A DNA stretch of 64,000 nt from Mycolicibacterium hodleri (lineage in GTDB: Bacteria; Actinomycetota; Actinomycetes; Mycobacteriales; Mycobacteriaceae): contig NZ_JACKTL010000043.1 of the NCBI RefSeq assembly GCF_025822245.1, positions 186,001-250,000 of the forward strand, read 5' to 3'. The notes beneath the pieces are model-generated. The model saw only the letters and a program-made list of their open reading frames with translations, was not told where the DNA came from and did not search any database. The stretch's first letter is position 1. The number at the start of each line of letters is the position of its first letter. Below, in pieces: positions 48,550-57,486 of this stretch. The translations under genes and the position numbers were made by a program.

Positions 48550-49626
48550 TCAGAGATTCTTGTCCCGGAGCCAGGTGCGGATCGCCTCGACGTGTTCGGC
48601 CTTGAGTTCCAACGGTAGCCAATGTCCGGCGGGCATGCTCACCACGGTGAGGTCTGTGCAGGCCGCACGCATCGGGTCGCCCTGGTGGTTGCCGGTAATG
48701 CTGCAGATCTGATCGAAGTCGCCGTTGACGAACAGCACGGGCTGCGAGAGGCGGCCGCCGTCGGGCGCCGCTCGCGCGTAGGCGAGGGCAGCGTCATCGT
48801 TGAGGTACCACGCGCAGCCGGGGCCGAAGCCGTGAACCTCGAACGCCTGAACCAGCGCCTGGAAGTCTGCCGTCGGCCAGAGAGCGGGGTCGGGGTCGGT
48901 GGGCGGGGCGTGGTGCGCGGCGCCGAAGCGACCGCCGTTGCGCTGAACCACCGCGTTGGGGGAGATCGCGCCGACGCTGGCGGGGTTGCCCGGCCGGAAG
49001 ATCGACGCCAGCGATGCCGACAGGTCGGCGTCGAGGTCGGCGACAGCTAACTCGAAATGCGTTGTGTAGTAACGGTAGTAGTCCCATTGACCGTCGGGAT
49101 ACTCGTCGACCGGATAGATCGACCGGTCCACCAGCGGAATGACGGTTGCCATGGCGTGGCCTTCGGGGTAGTACGCCAACGAGGTGAGCACGACGCCACG
49201 GCTGCGCTCGGGCTCGTGGGCGGCCAGATCACCGACCACGACACTGCCCCAGTCGTGACCGACCCAGATCGCCGGCGCGCCACCGAGGTGGTCGTGAAGC
49301 TCCGCCATGTCTGCCACGACTTCCCCAATGGTGTAGGCGTCGTTGTCTGCCGGGGCGCTGGACTTACCGTATCCGCGGAGATCTGGTGCAACGCAACGCC
49401 ATCCGTCGGTGGAGAACGCATTCATCTGGGCGTGCCACATCAAACCGATGCTCGGCCAACCGTGGACGAAGATCATCAGCGGTCCGTCGGCCGGCCCACA
49501 CTCCAGGTAGTGCGTCGAGTGGCGGGGCGTGGTGTGGGTGTGTGACACCAACGTCGTGCCCGTGCCCGTGCCCGTGGCATGGGCACCGGGCACTCGGGCA
49601 GAACGGTCGGACACGAGGACTCCCAT
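48550..49626 (-). CDS. Alpha/beta-hydrolase, epoxide-hydrolase-like
   Basis: 358 residues. Hydrolase landmarks are IFVHGWPSIGLMW (oxyanion), LRGYGKSS, the nucleophile Asp in AIWVGHDWGSVVV, the acid region FVNGDFDQICS and the catalytic His in MPAGHWLPLELKA. The nucleophile Asp points to epoxide hydrolase or dehalogenase chemistry. The first ~40 residues are unusual: a hexamer repeat encodes GTGTGT. The true start may be a GTG further in (VSHTHTTPRH), but ATG 49626 lies immediately by the operator. Divergent from a TetR gene with shared palindromic operators. Confidence 0.84.
   Translation of the reverse strand: MGVLVSDRSARVPGAHATGTGTGTTLVSHTHTTPRHSTHYLECGPADGPLMIFVHGWPSIGLMWHAQMNAFSTDGWRCVAPDLRGYGKSSAPADNDAYTIGEVVADMAELHDHLGGAPAIWVGHDWGSVVVGDLAAHEPERSRGVVLTSLAYYPEGHAMATVIPLVDRSIYPVDEYPDGQWDYYRYYTTHFELAVADLDADLSASLASIFRPGNPASVGAISPNAVVQRNGGRFGAAHHAPPTDPDPALWPTADFQALVQAFEVHGFGPGCAWYLNDDAALAYARAAPDGGRLSQPVLFVNGDFDQICSITGNHQGDPMRAACTDLTVVSMPAGHWLPLELKAEHVEAIRTWLRDKNL
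49555..49572 (+). repeat. Tandem hexamer (CGTGCC)x3 in coding sequence
   Basis: Three perfect copies of CGTGCC followed by a partial fourth, lying in the 5' end of the minus-strand hydrolase gene where they encode alternating Gly-Thr. Six-base units keep the frame if the number changes. Confidence 0.5.
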
Positions 49627-49629
49627 CGG

Positions 49630-49691
49630 AAAGCAACGATCTTTGCTTTTCACTGTAGGCAGCACGTCACCGAAAAAGCAAAGAACTTTGC
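49630..49691. promoter_or_regulatory. Two GCAAAG-type palindromes, candidate TetR operators
   Basis: AAAGCAA-n6-TTGCTTT (49630-49649) and GCAAAG-AA-CTTTGC (49678-49691) are perfect inverted repeats between the divergent hydrolase and TetR genes. The second ends just before a TATGAT -10 element (49693-49698) that precedes the TetR GTG by six bases. Binding there would block TetR transcription; the first site lies 4 bp before the hydrolase start. Confidence 0.65.
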
Positions 49692-49704
49692 GTATGATCG
49701 AGAC

Positions 49705-50268
49705 GTGGGTGATCAAGAAGCCGCGACCCGTTCCGGGGGGCGGACCAACCGGGTGATGGCGGCGATTTATTCCTCCGTGGGCGAGCTCGTCGCCGAGGGC
49801 GTCGGCAAGATCAGCTTCCCCGTCATCGCCGAACGAGCCGGGGTGAACCCGACGACGCTGTACCGACGCTGGGACCACGTCGGCGCGCTCCTCGAGGAGG
49901 TCGCGGTTGCCGCCCTGACGCGGGACGGCGAATCGGCCCCCGACACCGGATCGCTCGAGGGAGACCTCACCGAGTGGGCGGTCGTCATTGCCCGGGACAT
50001 CACGCGGCCCAAGCGGACTCGCTATTTGCGCGCGATGGTGTCAGCCCGCCTCGAGATCGTCTCGAGCTGCCCGGTCATGGAGACTCGTCGTGAGCAAGCG
50101 ACGGAGATGGTCCGCCGTGCTCGTGAACGCGGAGAGGCGACCCCATCGGTCGCACAGATCCTCGACCACGTCATCGCGCCGCTGTATCACCGTGTCGCCT
50201 TCGCCCTCGAGGTCGACGACGAGTACCCCCGCCGGCTGGTCCATGACGTGCTGGCCATGGTCCGCTGA
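49705..50268 (+). CDS. TetR-family regulator
   Basis: 187 residues from GTG 49705, which lies six bases after TATGAT and so probably heads a leaderless message. The HTH is KISFPVIAERAGVNPTTLYRRWDHVGALLEEVA at about 33-65; the PTTLYRRW recognition helix and TetR_C_16/AefR-like ligand half are typical. It should control the divergent alpha/beta-hydrolase through the GCAAAG palindromes. Ligand unknown. Confidence 0.87.
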   Translation: MGDQEAATRSGGRTNRVMAAIYSSVGELVAEGVGKISFPVIAERAGVNPTTLYRRWDHVGALLEEVAVAALTRDGESAPDTGSLEGDLTEWAVVIARDITRPKRTRYLRAMVSARLEIVSSCPVMETRREQATEMVRRARERGEATPSVAQILDHVIAPLYHRVAFALEVDDEYPRRLVHDVLAMVR

Positions 50269-50340
50269 AGGCGCGCGGGGATCGTCAAGAGGTGGTCCGC
50301 AGACTGGCCATCGCTGCCGCCCCCGTCCAACCGCGGTGAC

Positions 50341-50757
50341 TCAGGCCTGGTCGTTGTTCTTGTACGCACCCCATCCGTGCACCCGGTCGATCTCGATGAG
50401 AGCGCTGACGCGTGGTCGGTCTCGCCGAGGGTAGGGCTTCCCCTGGTAGTGCTGAGACACCGCGTCGATGTCGGCCATGCCGTCGTCGTCGTAGATGTCC
50501 ACGACTCGGCCGATGAGGGTGATGTGGGTGTACCAACTGGCTTCGTCGAGCACGGTGAGTGACACCCGCGGATCTTTACGCATGTGTCCCAACCGCTTTC
50601 GGCCAACGTCCATGTTGACCAGGATGTGTTCGTCTCGCAGCAGATACCACGTCGCGGCGGAAACTGGCTGTCCGTCACTTCGGATGGTGCTGATGACCGC
50701 GGGGTTGGGCTTGGCCAACATCGCCTTCTGTTCGTCCGTCAGGTTCGTCGATGACAT
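50341..50757 (-). CDS. PPOX-class F420-dependent oxidoreductase
   Basis: 138 residues, split barrel. Diagnostic pieces are NPAVISTIRSDGQPVSAATW, LVNMDVGRKRLGHMRKDPRV, SLTVLDEASWYTHITLIGRV and YRGKPYPRRDRPRVS-like DHYQGKPYPRRDR. The RKRLGHMRKDPRV segment contributes to F420 phosphate binding in homologues. Likely reduces an unsaturated or quinone-like compound with F420H2. It lies 81 bp upstream of no partner and is read on the same strand as the WYL regulator. Confidence 0.83.
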   Translation of the reverse strand: MSSTNLTDEQKAMLAKPNPAVISTIRSDGQPVSAATWYLLRDEHILVNMDVGRKRLGHMRKDPRVSLTVLDEASWYTHITLIGRVVDIYDDDGMADIDAVSQHYQGKPYPRRDRPRVSALIEIDRVHGWGAYKNNDQA

Positions 50758-50837
50758 CGTCGTCTACTCCTTCTCGGTGCTCGCCGTTGCCTCTGCGAAG
50801 CATGCGGGTAAAGCCTATGCGGCAGAACCTCTCGTGG

Positions 50838-51530
50838 TCACCCCAGCCGCCGCGTGCGCCACCGCGACAGATCCTCGTCCAGCACCGCGGGATCGCGTTC
50901 GGGGAACACCTCTGCGGTCATCTCCAGGTGTCGGATGCGGTCGAGGTGAAATCCGCGGATGCCCTCGCGCAGCCGGCACCATCCCACGAACATCCACGAA
51001 TCACCTCCGCGTAGCAGACCCATCGCCTCCACGTCTCGGGTGGTGTGGGTCTGGCCGTCCTCGGAGGCGTACGCCAACCGCACGACCCGGCGCGCGGCGA
51101 TTGCCTCGGGAATCAGCGAGACCGCCGCTTCGGACGGCGACGGGGAGTCGATGACGAACATCGACGCCAACGCCTCGTCGACCGGGGCGAGCTGATCCTC
51201 GCGGCTGATCGCGAGGACCTTCGCCCGCGCCCGCCGTGCCGCCGCGCCGTACGGCGAGGTTTCGAGCAAGCCGAGCCCCGCGAGCACGGCCAGCGATTCC
51301 GGCACCGTGAGGTTCAGCGGCGGCAGGGAGTGTTCCCGCAAGATCGAATACCCACCCGACGCCCCGTGGTCGGCGTAGATCGGAACCCCCGCGAGTTGCA
51401 GAGACTGCACGTCACGTTCGATCGTGCGCTTCGACACCTCGAACTCGTCGGAGAGCCGAGCGGCCGACAACGGCCGCCGTGAGGCCCGCAGCAGATCGAC
51501 CAGCGCGTACAACCGCTCGGCTCTCCTCAT
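50838..51530 (-). CDS. YafY-type HTH regulator with WYL domain
   Basis: 230 residues. The N-terminal HTH_11 reads RRAERLYALVDLLRASRRPL and SAARLSDEFEVSKRTIERDVQSL. GVPIYADHGASGGYSIL follows, the standard link, and the WYL domain is at about 140-210 (ARRVVRLAYASEDGQTHTTR, MFVGWCRLREGIRGFHLDRI). WYL proteins bind small ligands or nucleic acids and regulate stress and DNA-damage genes. It lies 20 bp downstream of the NTF2-like gene and is probably cotranscribed with it. Confidence 0.87.
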   Translation of the reverse strand: MRRAERLYALVDLLRASRRPLSAARLSDEFEVSKRTIERDVQSLQLAGVPIYADHGASGGYSILREHSLPPLNLTVPESLAVLAGLGLLETSPYGAAARRARAKVLAISREDQLAPVDEALASMFVIDSPSPSEAAVSLIPEAIAARRVVRLAYASEDGQTHTTRDVEAMGLLRGGDSWMFVGWCRLREGIRGFHLDRIRHLEMTAEVFPERDPAVLDEDLSRWRTRRLG

Positions 51531-51550
51531 GGTGGTGAGTCTTCCCGTTT

Positions 51551-51955
51551 TTAGGTGAGGTGTGTGCGCGTCCCGGTCGTCGACCACACTTCACGGATCA
51601 GCCCGTCGTGGGTGAAGTCGAAGACGTCGATGCCGCCCGCGGCGAGCGCACCGTCGCCCACGTTCCACAGCATCCGCCCGTGCGCGCCGTCGACGGTGCG
51701 CGAGACCTCGGTGAACACCACGTCCGGGTGCAACTCGCGGTACCGGTCCAGGAAACCTACGAAGCTCTCCGCGCCCAGCACGTCGTCGCCCGGGTTCGAC
51801 CCGTCCGCCTCGGAAATCAGAAAGTGAATCCGGAAGTCGTCACTGCAGATCCGACGCGCGATCTCAATGTCGCCGTTCCACATCTGCAACCACACCGCGA
51901 GTGCCGCATCCGCAACAGCCGGGTTCGTCTCCATCGTGTTCGTGTCTTCGTTCAT
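51551..51955 (-). CDS. NTF2-like / SnoaL-like protein
   Basis: 134 residues: AVADAALAVWLQMWNGDIEI, ARRICSDDFRIHFLISEADG, SFVGFLDRYRELHPDVVF, GRMLWNVGDGALAAGGIDVF and REVWSTTGTR. This is a SnoaL-like polyketide-cyclase-type NTF2 fold without a clear catalytic acid. It is probably cotranscribed with the WYL regulator that follows at 20 bp. ATG 51955 is preferred over 52096. Confidence 0.8.
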   Translation of the reverse strand: MNEDTNTMETNPAVADAALAVWLQMWNGDIEIARRICSDDFRIHFLISEADGSNPGDDVLGAESFVGFLDRYRELHPDVVFTEVSRTVDGAHGRMLWNVGDGALAAGGIDVFDFTHDGLIREVWSTTGTRTHLT

Positions 51956-52040
51956 GACATCAGCATCGGAGACGGTCGCGACAACGGTATGTCGGTGTTT
52001 CCGTGTCAAATCGCGGACTTCGGTCAGAAGGCCGCCACGA

Positions 52041-52811
52041 TCAATGCGCCTGACCCGTGCTGGCCGAGGTTCCGCCGTCAACTGGTAACCAGGCACCCGT
52101 GATGTAGGCCGCGTCAGCGCTGGCGAGGAACAGCACGGCAGGCGCGATGTCGGCTGGTTGGCCCGGCCGCCCGAGAGCGATCCGGTTGACGGCAGCCGCC
52201 AAGGCCTTCTCGTCGTCTTCGACGTGCTTGGTGATGTCGGTGATCGTCAGCGCGGGCGCCACGGCGTTGAAGCGGACGCCGCGTGGACCGTAGTCCAACG
52301 CAAGCGACTGCACGAAGTTCATGATTGCGGCCTTGGTGGCGTTGTAGGCGGCCTGTCCCCAGTCGCCCCGCAACCCGGACACCGAACCGACCACGACGAC
52401 GTTCCCGGCGGACTTCTCGAGCGCGCCGATGCTGTGACGGACGACGTGCACGAAACCGTCGATGTTGGTGCGGCGGATGGATTCCCACCCGTCGAGGGTC
52501 ATCTCGTCGAAGGGGCCGCTGAAATACGCCGCGGCATTGTTGACGAGGACGTCGAGTGCACCGAACCGCTCTACGACCGCGTCGACCATCGCCTTCACCG
52601 ACGCGTCGTCGGTGACGTCTGCCTCGACCGCAAGCGTGCGGTGGTCGGGATGGCCTTGCAGGACGGCGTCGAGTTTGTCGCGTCGTCGCCCGCTGATCGC
52701 CACGTTGGCGCCGTTGTCCAAGAACGCCTCGGCAATCGCGCGACCGATGCCGGAACCGCCGCCGGTGACCAGGACCGTCTTTCCCGTGTAGGCGTAGTCG
52801 TTCACCGTCAT
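52041..52811 (-). CDS. Classical SDR-family oxidoreductase
   Basis: 256 residues. Cofactor motif TVLVTGGGSGIGRAIAEAFL, the NNA motif DVLVNNAAAYFSGP, the catalytic Ser in VVVVGSVSGLRGDWG and Tyr-x-x-x-Lys in AAYNATKAAIMNF are all intact. RRRDKLDA after the second strand favours NADPH. The C-terminus ends ITGAWLPVDGGTSASTG. It should reduce a ketone or oxidise an alcohol; substrate unknown. Upstream of the NTF2-like gene on the same strand. Confidence 0.88.
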   Translation of the reverse strand: MTVNDYAYTGKTVLVTGGGSGIGRAIAEAFLDNGANVAISGRRRDKLDAVLQGHPDHRTLAVEADVTDDASVKAMVDAVVERFGALDVLVNNAAAYFSGPFDEMTLDGWESIRRTNIDGFVHVVRHSIGALEKSAGNVVVVGSVSGLRGDWGQAAYNATKAAIMNFVQSLALDYGPRGVRFNAVAPALTITDITKHVEDDEKALAAAVNRIALGRPGQPADIAPAVLFLASADAAYITGAWLPVDGGTSASTGQAH

Positions 52812-52986
52812 GCTCGTCTCCTACTCGTCGAATCCGCGCTTTCAACGTACCCCCGGAATCGGTGTCACTCCCCAGGCCACCGACAGGTATTCGGAGCACC
52901 GACGACGCGCAGCGCGAATCATGGCCGTAGGACAACGGGTCCGGTCTCACCACTGGTGGTGACGGAAGCTGCGGGTGCCTGGCCCC

Positions 52987-53079
52987 CTACGCCCGAGTCA
53001 CGACGATGCGGCCTGACGGCGTCGACTCCACCCGGTTGAGGACGAAGCCTGCGGCCTCGGCCGACCGTGCGAACGGCAC
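52987..53079 (-). pseudogene. Possible C-terminal fragment of an MDR oxidoreductase
   Basis: Thirty codons reading VPFARSAEAAGFVLNRVEST then PSGRIVVTRA resemble the last helix and strand of zinc-type or quinone-type dehydrogenases (xEAxxxxxxxxxxGKIVV). The upstream in-frame part stops after about 10 more codons, so nothing else of the gene remains. Recognition is weak because the piece is short. The remaining sequence from 52812 to 53290 shows no convincing gene. Confidence 0.3.
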
Positions 53080-53294
53080 GCCCCCAGTCAAAGCCGCGTG
53101 TCGGACACATTAGTGGTTCCTACCCGCCGACCCCTGGGTCAAACGAGCGACTGCGCCCCGTAAGAAATGTCGGAAACGTCAGAATTTCCCAGTGGGATCA
53201 CGGGTTTCACGCTTCCGCACCAGTGCATCCCACACAGAGGCAAAGCATCCGCACTCCGTTTGGAGGATCCCATGGCACCACATACGACCTCGTG

Positions 53295-54659
53295 ATGGCG
53301 CGGCCGCGACGGATCGTCGTCACCGGCGCGTCCGGCAACGTCGGGGCAGGCGTTCTGCGCGCACTCGCCCGGTGTGAACCCGACGCCGAGGTGATCGGCG
53401 TCTGCCGGCGGCCCCCGACGCACGGCGAGCTGTACCGCGGCGTCCGGTGGCACTCCGTCGACCTTTCCTCTCCGGACGCCGCCTGGGACTTGGCGCCGGC
53501 GATGCGGGACGCCGACGTGGTCGTGCACCTTGCGCTCGCCATCCAACCCGCGCATGACGACGGCTATCTGTACCGGGCGAATGTCTCTGGGACACAGGCG
53601 CTTCTGGACGCCATGGTGACCGCGGGCGTCCGGCACCTGGTGTACGCGTCCAGCCTGGGGATCTACGCACCCGGGCTGGGAGAGCCGGTGTCGGAGACGT
53701 GGCCGACCACCGGCCAGCCGTCGTCGACCTACAGCAGGCACAAGGTCATGGTGGAGACGATGCTCGACGAGTTCGAACTCCGGCGTCCCGACGTGGTGAT
53801 CGCCCGCTTCCGTCCGACGGTGGTGGTACAGCGCGAGGCGGCGTCGGAACTCCGGTCGCTCTACGTGGGTCCCGTCGTCCCGCAGACGGCGTTCACGCTC
53901 CTACACCGCCGGCTCTTGCCGATCATTCCGCTGCCCGAAGGTTTGGCCTTGCAGTTCGTCCACGCCGACGACGTCGGTGACGCAGCGGTCCGTCTGATGC
54001 AGCGACGCGCCCACGGCTCCTTCAACGTCGCGGCCGACGCCTTGGACCAGGCTCACATCGCGGCACTGGTGGGCGCGCGTCCTGTCGAGGTGCAGCCCGC
54101 GCTGATGCGGCGGGCCGTCACGGCGTTGCATCGTCTGCGTCTGGTCGCGGTGACGCCCGGTTGGTACGACGTGGCGACCAGGTCCCCCCTCATGGACACC
54201 TCGAAGATCCGCGACGAGTTGGACTGGCGCCCTGCGCATTCGTCGACCGACGCGGCGCGCGAATTGATCGACGGCCTCGCCCACGGCGCCGTGGGACCCA
54301 GTGCGGCGATGGGGTCGAGGGAAGGCGGTCGGATGACTGGGCCGACGACGATCGACCGCGTACACGACACGACCCTGCTGCTGTGGTGCGTCATGGCCGT
54401 GACGCGCGCGTCGAAACCGGGACGGCCGGGACTGCTGCACGGTGCCGTCATTGCGGCGAATTTGATCTCGGGCACCCCCGCCGCGCTCACCCGGGTCCGA
54501 GAGCGGCGTCGAGATCTCGTCGCGCTGCTGGCACCCGCTGCCGTCGGCGCGGCGGTCCTGGCCAGCGCACGTGGTGGCCGCGCGGCGGTGGCGGCCACCG
54601 CAGTCCTCGGTGGACTCGGGCTGACCGAGTGGTGCCGCACCAAGCGAGAGGCGAATTGA
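53295..54659 (+). CDS. NAD-dependent epimerase-type SDR with hydrophobic C-terminal extension
   Basis: 454 residues. The first ~345 are an extended SDR: RRIVVTGASGNVGAGVLRAL, ADVVVHLALAIQPAHDDGYL, LVYASSLGIYAPGLG, a YSRHK Tyr-Lys pair and the C-terminal MDTSKIRDELDWRPAH. A further ~110 residues (MTGPTTIDRVHDTTLLLWCV onward) add two to three hydrophobic stretches, including LVALLAPAAVGAAVLASARG and RAAVAATAVLGGLGL, which could attach the enzyme to the membrane. The next SDR gene overlaps it by TGATG, so the two enzymes are translationally coupled. Substrate unknown; a membrane lipid or steroid-like compound is possible. Confidence 0.82.
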   Translation: MARPRRIVVTGASGNVGAGVLRALARCEPDAEVIGVCRRPPTHGELYRGVRWHSVDLSSPDAAWDLAPAMRDADVVVHLALAIQPAHDDGYLYRANVSGTQALLDAMVTAGVRHLVYASSLGIYAPGLGEPVSETWPTTGQPSSTYSRHKVMVETMLDEFELRRPDVVIARFRPTVVVQREAASELRSLYVGPVVPQTAFTLLHRRLLPIIPLPEGLALQFVHADDVGDAAVRLMQRRAHGSFNVAADALDQAHIAALVGARPVEVQPALMRRAVTALHRLRLVAVTPGWYDVATRSPLMDTSKIRDELDWRPAHSSTDAARELIDGLAHGAVGPSAAMGSREGGRMTGPTTIDRVHDTTLLLWCVMAVTRASKPGRPGLLHGAVIAANLISGTPAALTRVRERRRDLVALLAPAAVGAAVLASARGGRAAVAATAVLGGLGLTEWCRTKREAN

Positions 54660-55498
54660 TGGGAGCGCAGAGGACGACCGGCAGGCCTCGAATAGTCGTG
54701 ATCACCGGCGCGTCCAGCGGCATTGGTCGGGAGACGGCCCTGCGCTGCGCCAGGCGGCGCGACCGTGTAGTGCTCGCCGCCCGTTCCGAGGGCATGCTGC
54801 GCGAGGTGGCCGAGGAGTGCCTCGCCGCGGGTGCCCGCGACGTGGTGGTTCAGCCCACCGACATCGGTGAGGCCGACGAGGTGCAGCGGTTGTTCGACCT
54901 TGCGGTCGACGTGTTCGGGGGAGTCGACGTCGCGGTGCAATGTGCAGCGGTCACCGCGTTTGGCAGATTCGAGGATCTGCCCGTCGACGTCTTCGAGAGG
55001 ATCATCCGCACCAACCTGATCGGCGCGGCCAACGTCGCACGGTGTGCACTGGTGCACTTCCAGGCGCGCGGTGACGGGCACCTCGTGTTGGTCGGGTCAC
55101 TTCTCGGAGAAGTCGCCGTTCCCTACCAATCGGCCTACGTGGCAAGCAAATTCGCTTTGAACGGGTTGGTTCGCGTTCTCCGACAAGAGAATCGGAGCAC
55201 ACCCGGCGTGCGCGTGCACGGAATCTACCCGGGCCCGGTGGACACCCCGGTGTATGGGACTGCGGACAATTATCTCGAGCAGACCCCGCGCGTGCCGCCC
55301 ACCGCCGACACGCCGGCGTCGGTCGCCAAGGCGATCATGCGGGAGGCGGACCGCAGTCACTCCACCGAGCGGCACATCGGCTGGTTCACTCTTCCTGCGA
55401 TCGTCGCCTACCGCCTGCTCCCGAGCGCGTTCGACGCACTGATCGGGCCGCTGCTGCGGGCGACGGCCTTCACGACCGAGAAGAACGGTGTCCGCTGA
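54659..55498 (+). CDS. Classical SDR-family oxidoreductase
   Basis: 279 residues. Cofactor loop RIVVITGASSGIGRETALRC, catalytic Ser in LVLVGSLLGEVAVPYQS and Tyr-x-x-x-Lys as SAYVASKFALNGL. The usual NNAG is replaced by QCAAVTAFG, as in a subset of mycobacterial SDRs. The C-terminal ~40 residues (HIGWFTLPAIVAYRLLPSAF...) are hydrophobic and amphipathic and may contact the membrane. Its ATG overlaps the stop of the preceding epimerase-type gene, which also has a hydrophobic tail; the two may act in sequence on one lipophilic substrate. Confidence 0.86.
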   Translation: MGAQRTTGRPRIVVITGASSGIGRETALRCARRRDRVVLAARSEGMLREVAEECLAAGARDVVVQPTDIGEADEVQRLFDLAVDVFGGVDVAVQCAAVTAFGRFEDLPVDVFERIIRTNLIGAANVARCALVHFQARGDGHLVLVGSLLGEVAVPYQSAYVASKFALNGLVRVLRQENRSTPGVRVHGIYPGPVDTPVYGTADNYLEQTPRVPPTADTPASVAKAIMREADRSHSTERHIGWFTLPAIVAYRLLPSAFDALIGPLLRATAFTTEKNGVR

Positions 55499-55514
55499 CG
55501 GGGGGACCTCGTGG

Positions 55515-56324
55515 CTAGCCGTTGTCCCGCCACGCGAGCACCTGCTTCAGAGACGTCAGGTCGTAGCCGTCGTCGGAGGTGAGTTCGGTCTGAAACAACG
55601 TGACGCCTGCCTCGCGGAAGGCGTCGGCGCTGTCGGCGTCCGCCCACAGCGTCGAGCGTTCGATGTCGGCGCCGGTGCGGCCGAACGTCGCCGCCAGTTC
55701 GTCGACGCGGTCGCTGGACTTGCGGAACGCGTCGAGGTCCTGGAATGCGTGCCAGATGTCGGCGTGCCGGGCAACGGCGGGCAGCGAGCGCTTGGGGCCC
55801 GTGCCGCCGATGAGGATCGGCAGCTTGCGCACGGGCGGCGGAACGAGTGCATTGAGCCGGTTCTCGATGCGAATCAGGCTCTCGTCGAACAGGTCGAAGC
55901 GGGAGCCGAAGGTGCCGAACTCGTAACCGTAAGTGGTGTAGTCCTTTTCGTACCAGCCCGCGCCGAGGCCGAGGATGAGCCGGCCGCCGCTGATGTGGTC
56001 TACGGTGCGCGCCATGTCGGCGAGCAGGTCCGCGTTGCGGTAACCGACGCCGGTGACGAGCAGCCCGATCTCGGCGTGCGAGGTAATCTCACCCCATGAC
56101 GCGAGCGCGGTCCAGCCCTCGAAGTTGGCGACGTCGGGCTGCTCGTCTGACATGACGGGTTTGCCGTCGACGATGCCCTCCATTGCCGGGCGGTGGAAGT
56201 GGTCGTAGCCGAAGATCACGTCGACGCCGAGGTCGTCGGCGGCCACGACGGCATCGCGCCACGTGGCGTAGTCGGGTGCGCCGCCGGGCTGGATCTGGAC
56301 GGCGACGCGGACGGGACGGCTCAT
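55515..56324 (-). CDS. Luciferase-like F420-dependent oxidoreductase
   Basis: 269 residues, LLM TIM barrel of the short mycobacterial F420 type. Visible: VAVQIQPGGAPDYATWRDAV, VIFGYDHFHRPAMEG, IGLLVTGVGYRNADLLADMA, LGLGAGWYEKDYTTYGYEFG and KLPILIGGTGPKRSLPAVAR. GAGWYEKDY and IGGTGPKR are typical cofactor-binding elements. Use of F420 rather than FMN is inferred from family. Convergent with the SDR pair. Confidence 0.85.
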   Translation of the reverse strand: MSRPVRVAVQIQPGGAPDYATWRDAVVAADDLGVDVIFGYDHFHRPAMEGIVDGKPVMSDEQPDVANFEGWTALASWGEITSHAEIGLLVTGVGYRNADLLADMARTVDHISGGRLILGLGAGWYEKDYTTYGYEFGTFGSRFDLFDESLIRIENRLNALVPPPVRKLPILIGGTGPKRSLPAVARHADIWHAFQDLDAFRKSSDRVDELAATFGRTGADIERSTLWADADSADAFREAGVTLFQTELTSDDGYDLTSLKQVLAWRDNG

Positions 56325-56494
56325 GGATGCTCCTGGGTCGGGGAGGATGCGACTCTGAGACCAAGCTCACCGGACGCGGGTTTATTCCGGATGCCGGGCG
56401 ATTCCGTTGACGACGATGGTGAGTAGACCGTCGCGTGGGTCACGACTACGTCACCTCAGGCTGACGACCCGCGCATCGGTGTACGTTCGCCTTC

Positions 56495-57427
56495 GTGGGT
56501 AGCGACGATCGAGTACGAAACATCGTGCTGGGTGATGTCGAGGTCATCCGTGTCGTCGAATGGCACGAGCCGTTCCTGCCGACGACGGAGTTTCTGCCCG
56601 ACGTCGATGCCGAAGTGTGGACGGACAACGCGAACTGGCTGACTCCGGAGCACTGGCAGCCCGACACCGGCCGGATGGTCATCGCGCTCCAGTCGTGGGT
56701 ACTGCGAAGCGGCGGTCGCACCATCCTGGTCGACACGGGCGCCGGCAACCGGCGCGAACGACCGGGCATGGCGCCATGGTTTCACCAGCGTGAAAGTGAC
56801 CTGCTCGCGCTACTTTCGGAGGCCGGGGTCCAACCGCACGACGTCGACGTCGTCGTCAACACCCATTTGCACGTTGACCACGCAGGCGGGAACACCGTCG
56901 ACGCGGGCGGTCGGTGGGTACCCGCGTTCCCCAATGCCCAGTACCTGATTCCCGCTGCCGACGACGCCTTCTATGGTCCCGACAATGCGAGCGGCGAAGG
57001 GCTGGGGGAGGTCGACCGCCTGGTCTACGAGGACAGCGTCGCCCCGATCCACGAAGCGGGACAGGCCGTTCTGTGGGATGGGGTCTACACCGTCGACGAA
57101 CACCTGACCGTGGAGTCGGCGCCCGGCCACACTCCCGGTACATCGGTTCTGAGGCTGGCGTCGGGGAGTGATCGGGCGGTCTTCGCCGGAGATGTCTTGC
57201 ACAGCCCCGTGCAGATTCTCGATTCCTGTTGCAACAGTGCGTTCTGCTACATGCCTCAGGAAGCCGCCGCCAGCCGCCGCCGCATACTGGAGCGGGCCGC
57301 TGACGAACGCGAGCTGCTGATGCCCGGGCACTTCGGCGCACTGGAAGTCCGGCGGAGCAACGGCGAATTCGCCGTCGACCGGTGGGCTGCCTTCGGCCCG
57401 GGGTCGGCGAACGGCCAAACCGACTGA
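56495..57427 (+). CDS. MBL-fold hydrolase (AttM/lactonase-like)
   Basis: 310 residues from GTG 56495. The metal motif is VNTHLHVDHAGGN near 120-132 (HxHxDH), followed by the second His in SAPGHTPGTSVL near 207, the bridging Asp in FAGDVLHSPVQI near 228 and a final His in LMPGHFGALEV near 275. Overall layout, with WVLRSGGRTILVDTGAGNRR at 67-86, is that of lactonase- and aryl-hydrolase-like MBL enzymes. Quorum-quenching activity is possible but unsupported. It ends near a strong hairpin. Confidence 0.85.
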   Translation: MGSDDRVRNIVLGDVEVIRVVEWHEPFLPTTEFLPDVDAEVWTDNANWLTPEHWQPDTGRMVIALQSWVLRSGGRTILVDTGAGNRRERPGMAPWFHQRESDLLALLSEAGVQPHDVDVVVNTHLHVDHAGGNTVDAGGRWVPAFPNAQYLIPAADDAFYGPDNASGEGLGEVDRLVYEDSVAPIHEAGQAVLWDGVYTVDEHLTVESAPGHTPGTSVLRLASGSDRAVFAGDVLHSPVQILDSCCNSAFCYMPQEAAASRRRILERAADERELLMPGHFGALEVRRSNGEFAVDRWAAFGPGSANGQTD

Positions 57428-57486
57428 GCGGCCCCGCGTGCTCGCGCACGACGTGTTTTCGATGCCGTGCCAGCTCCACCCAAAAA

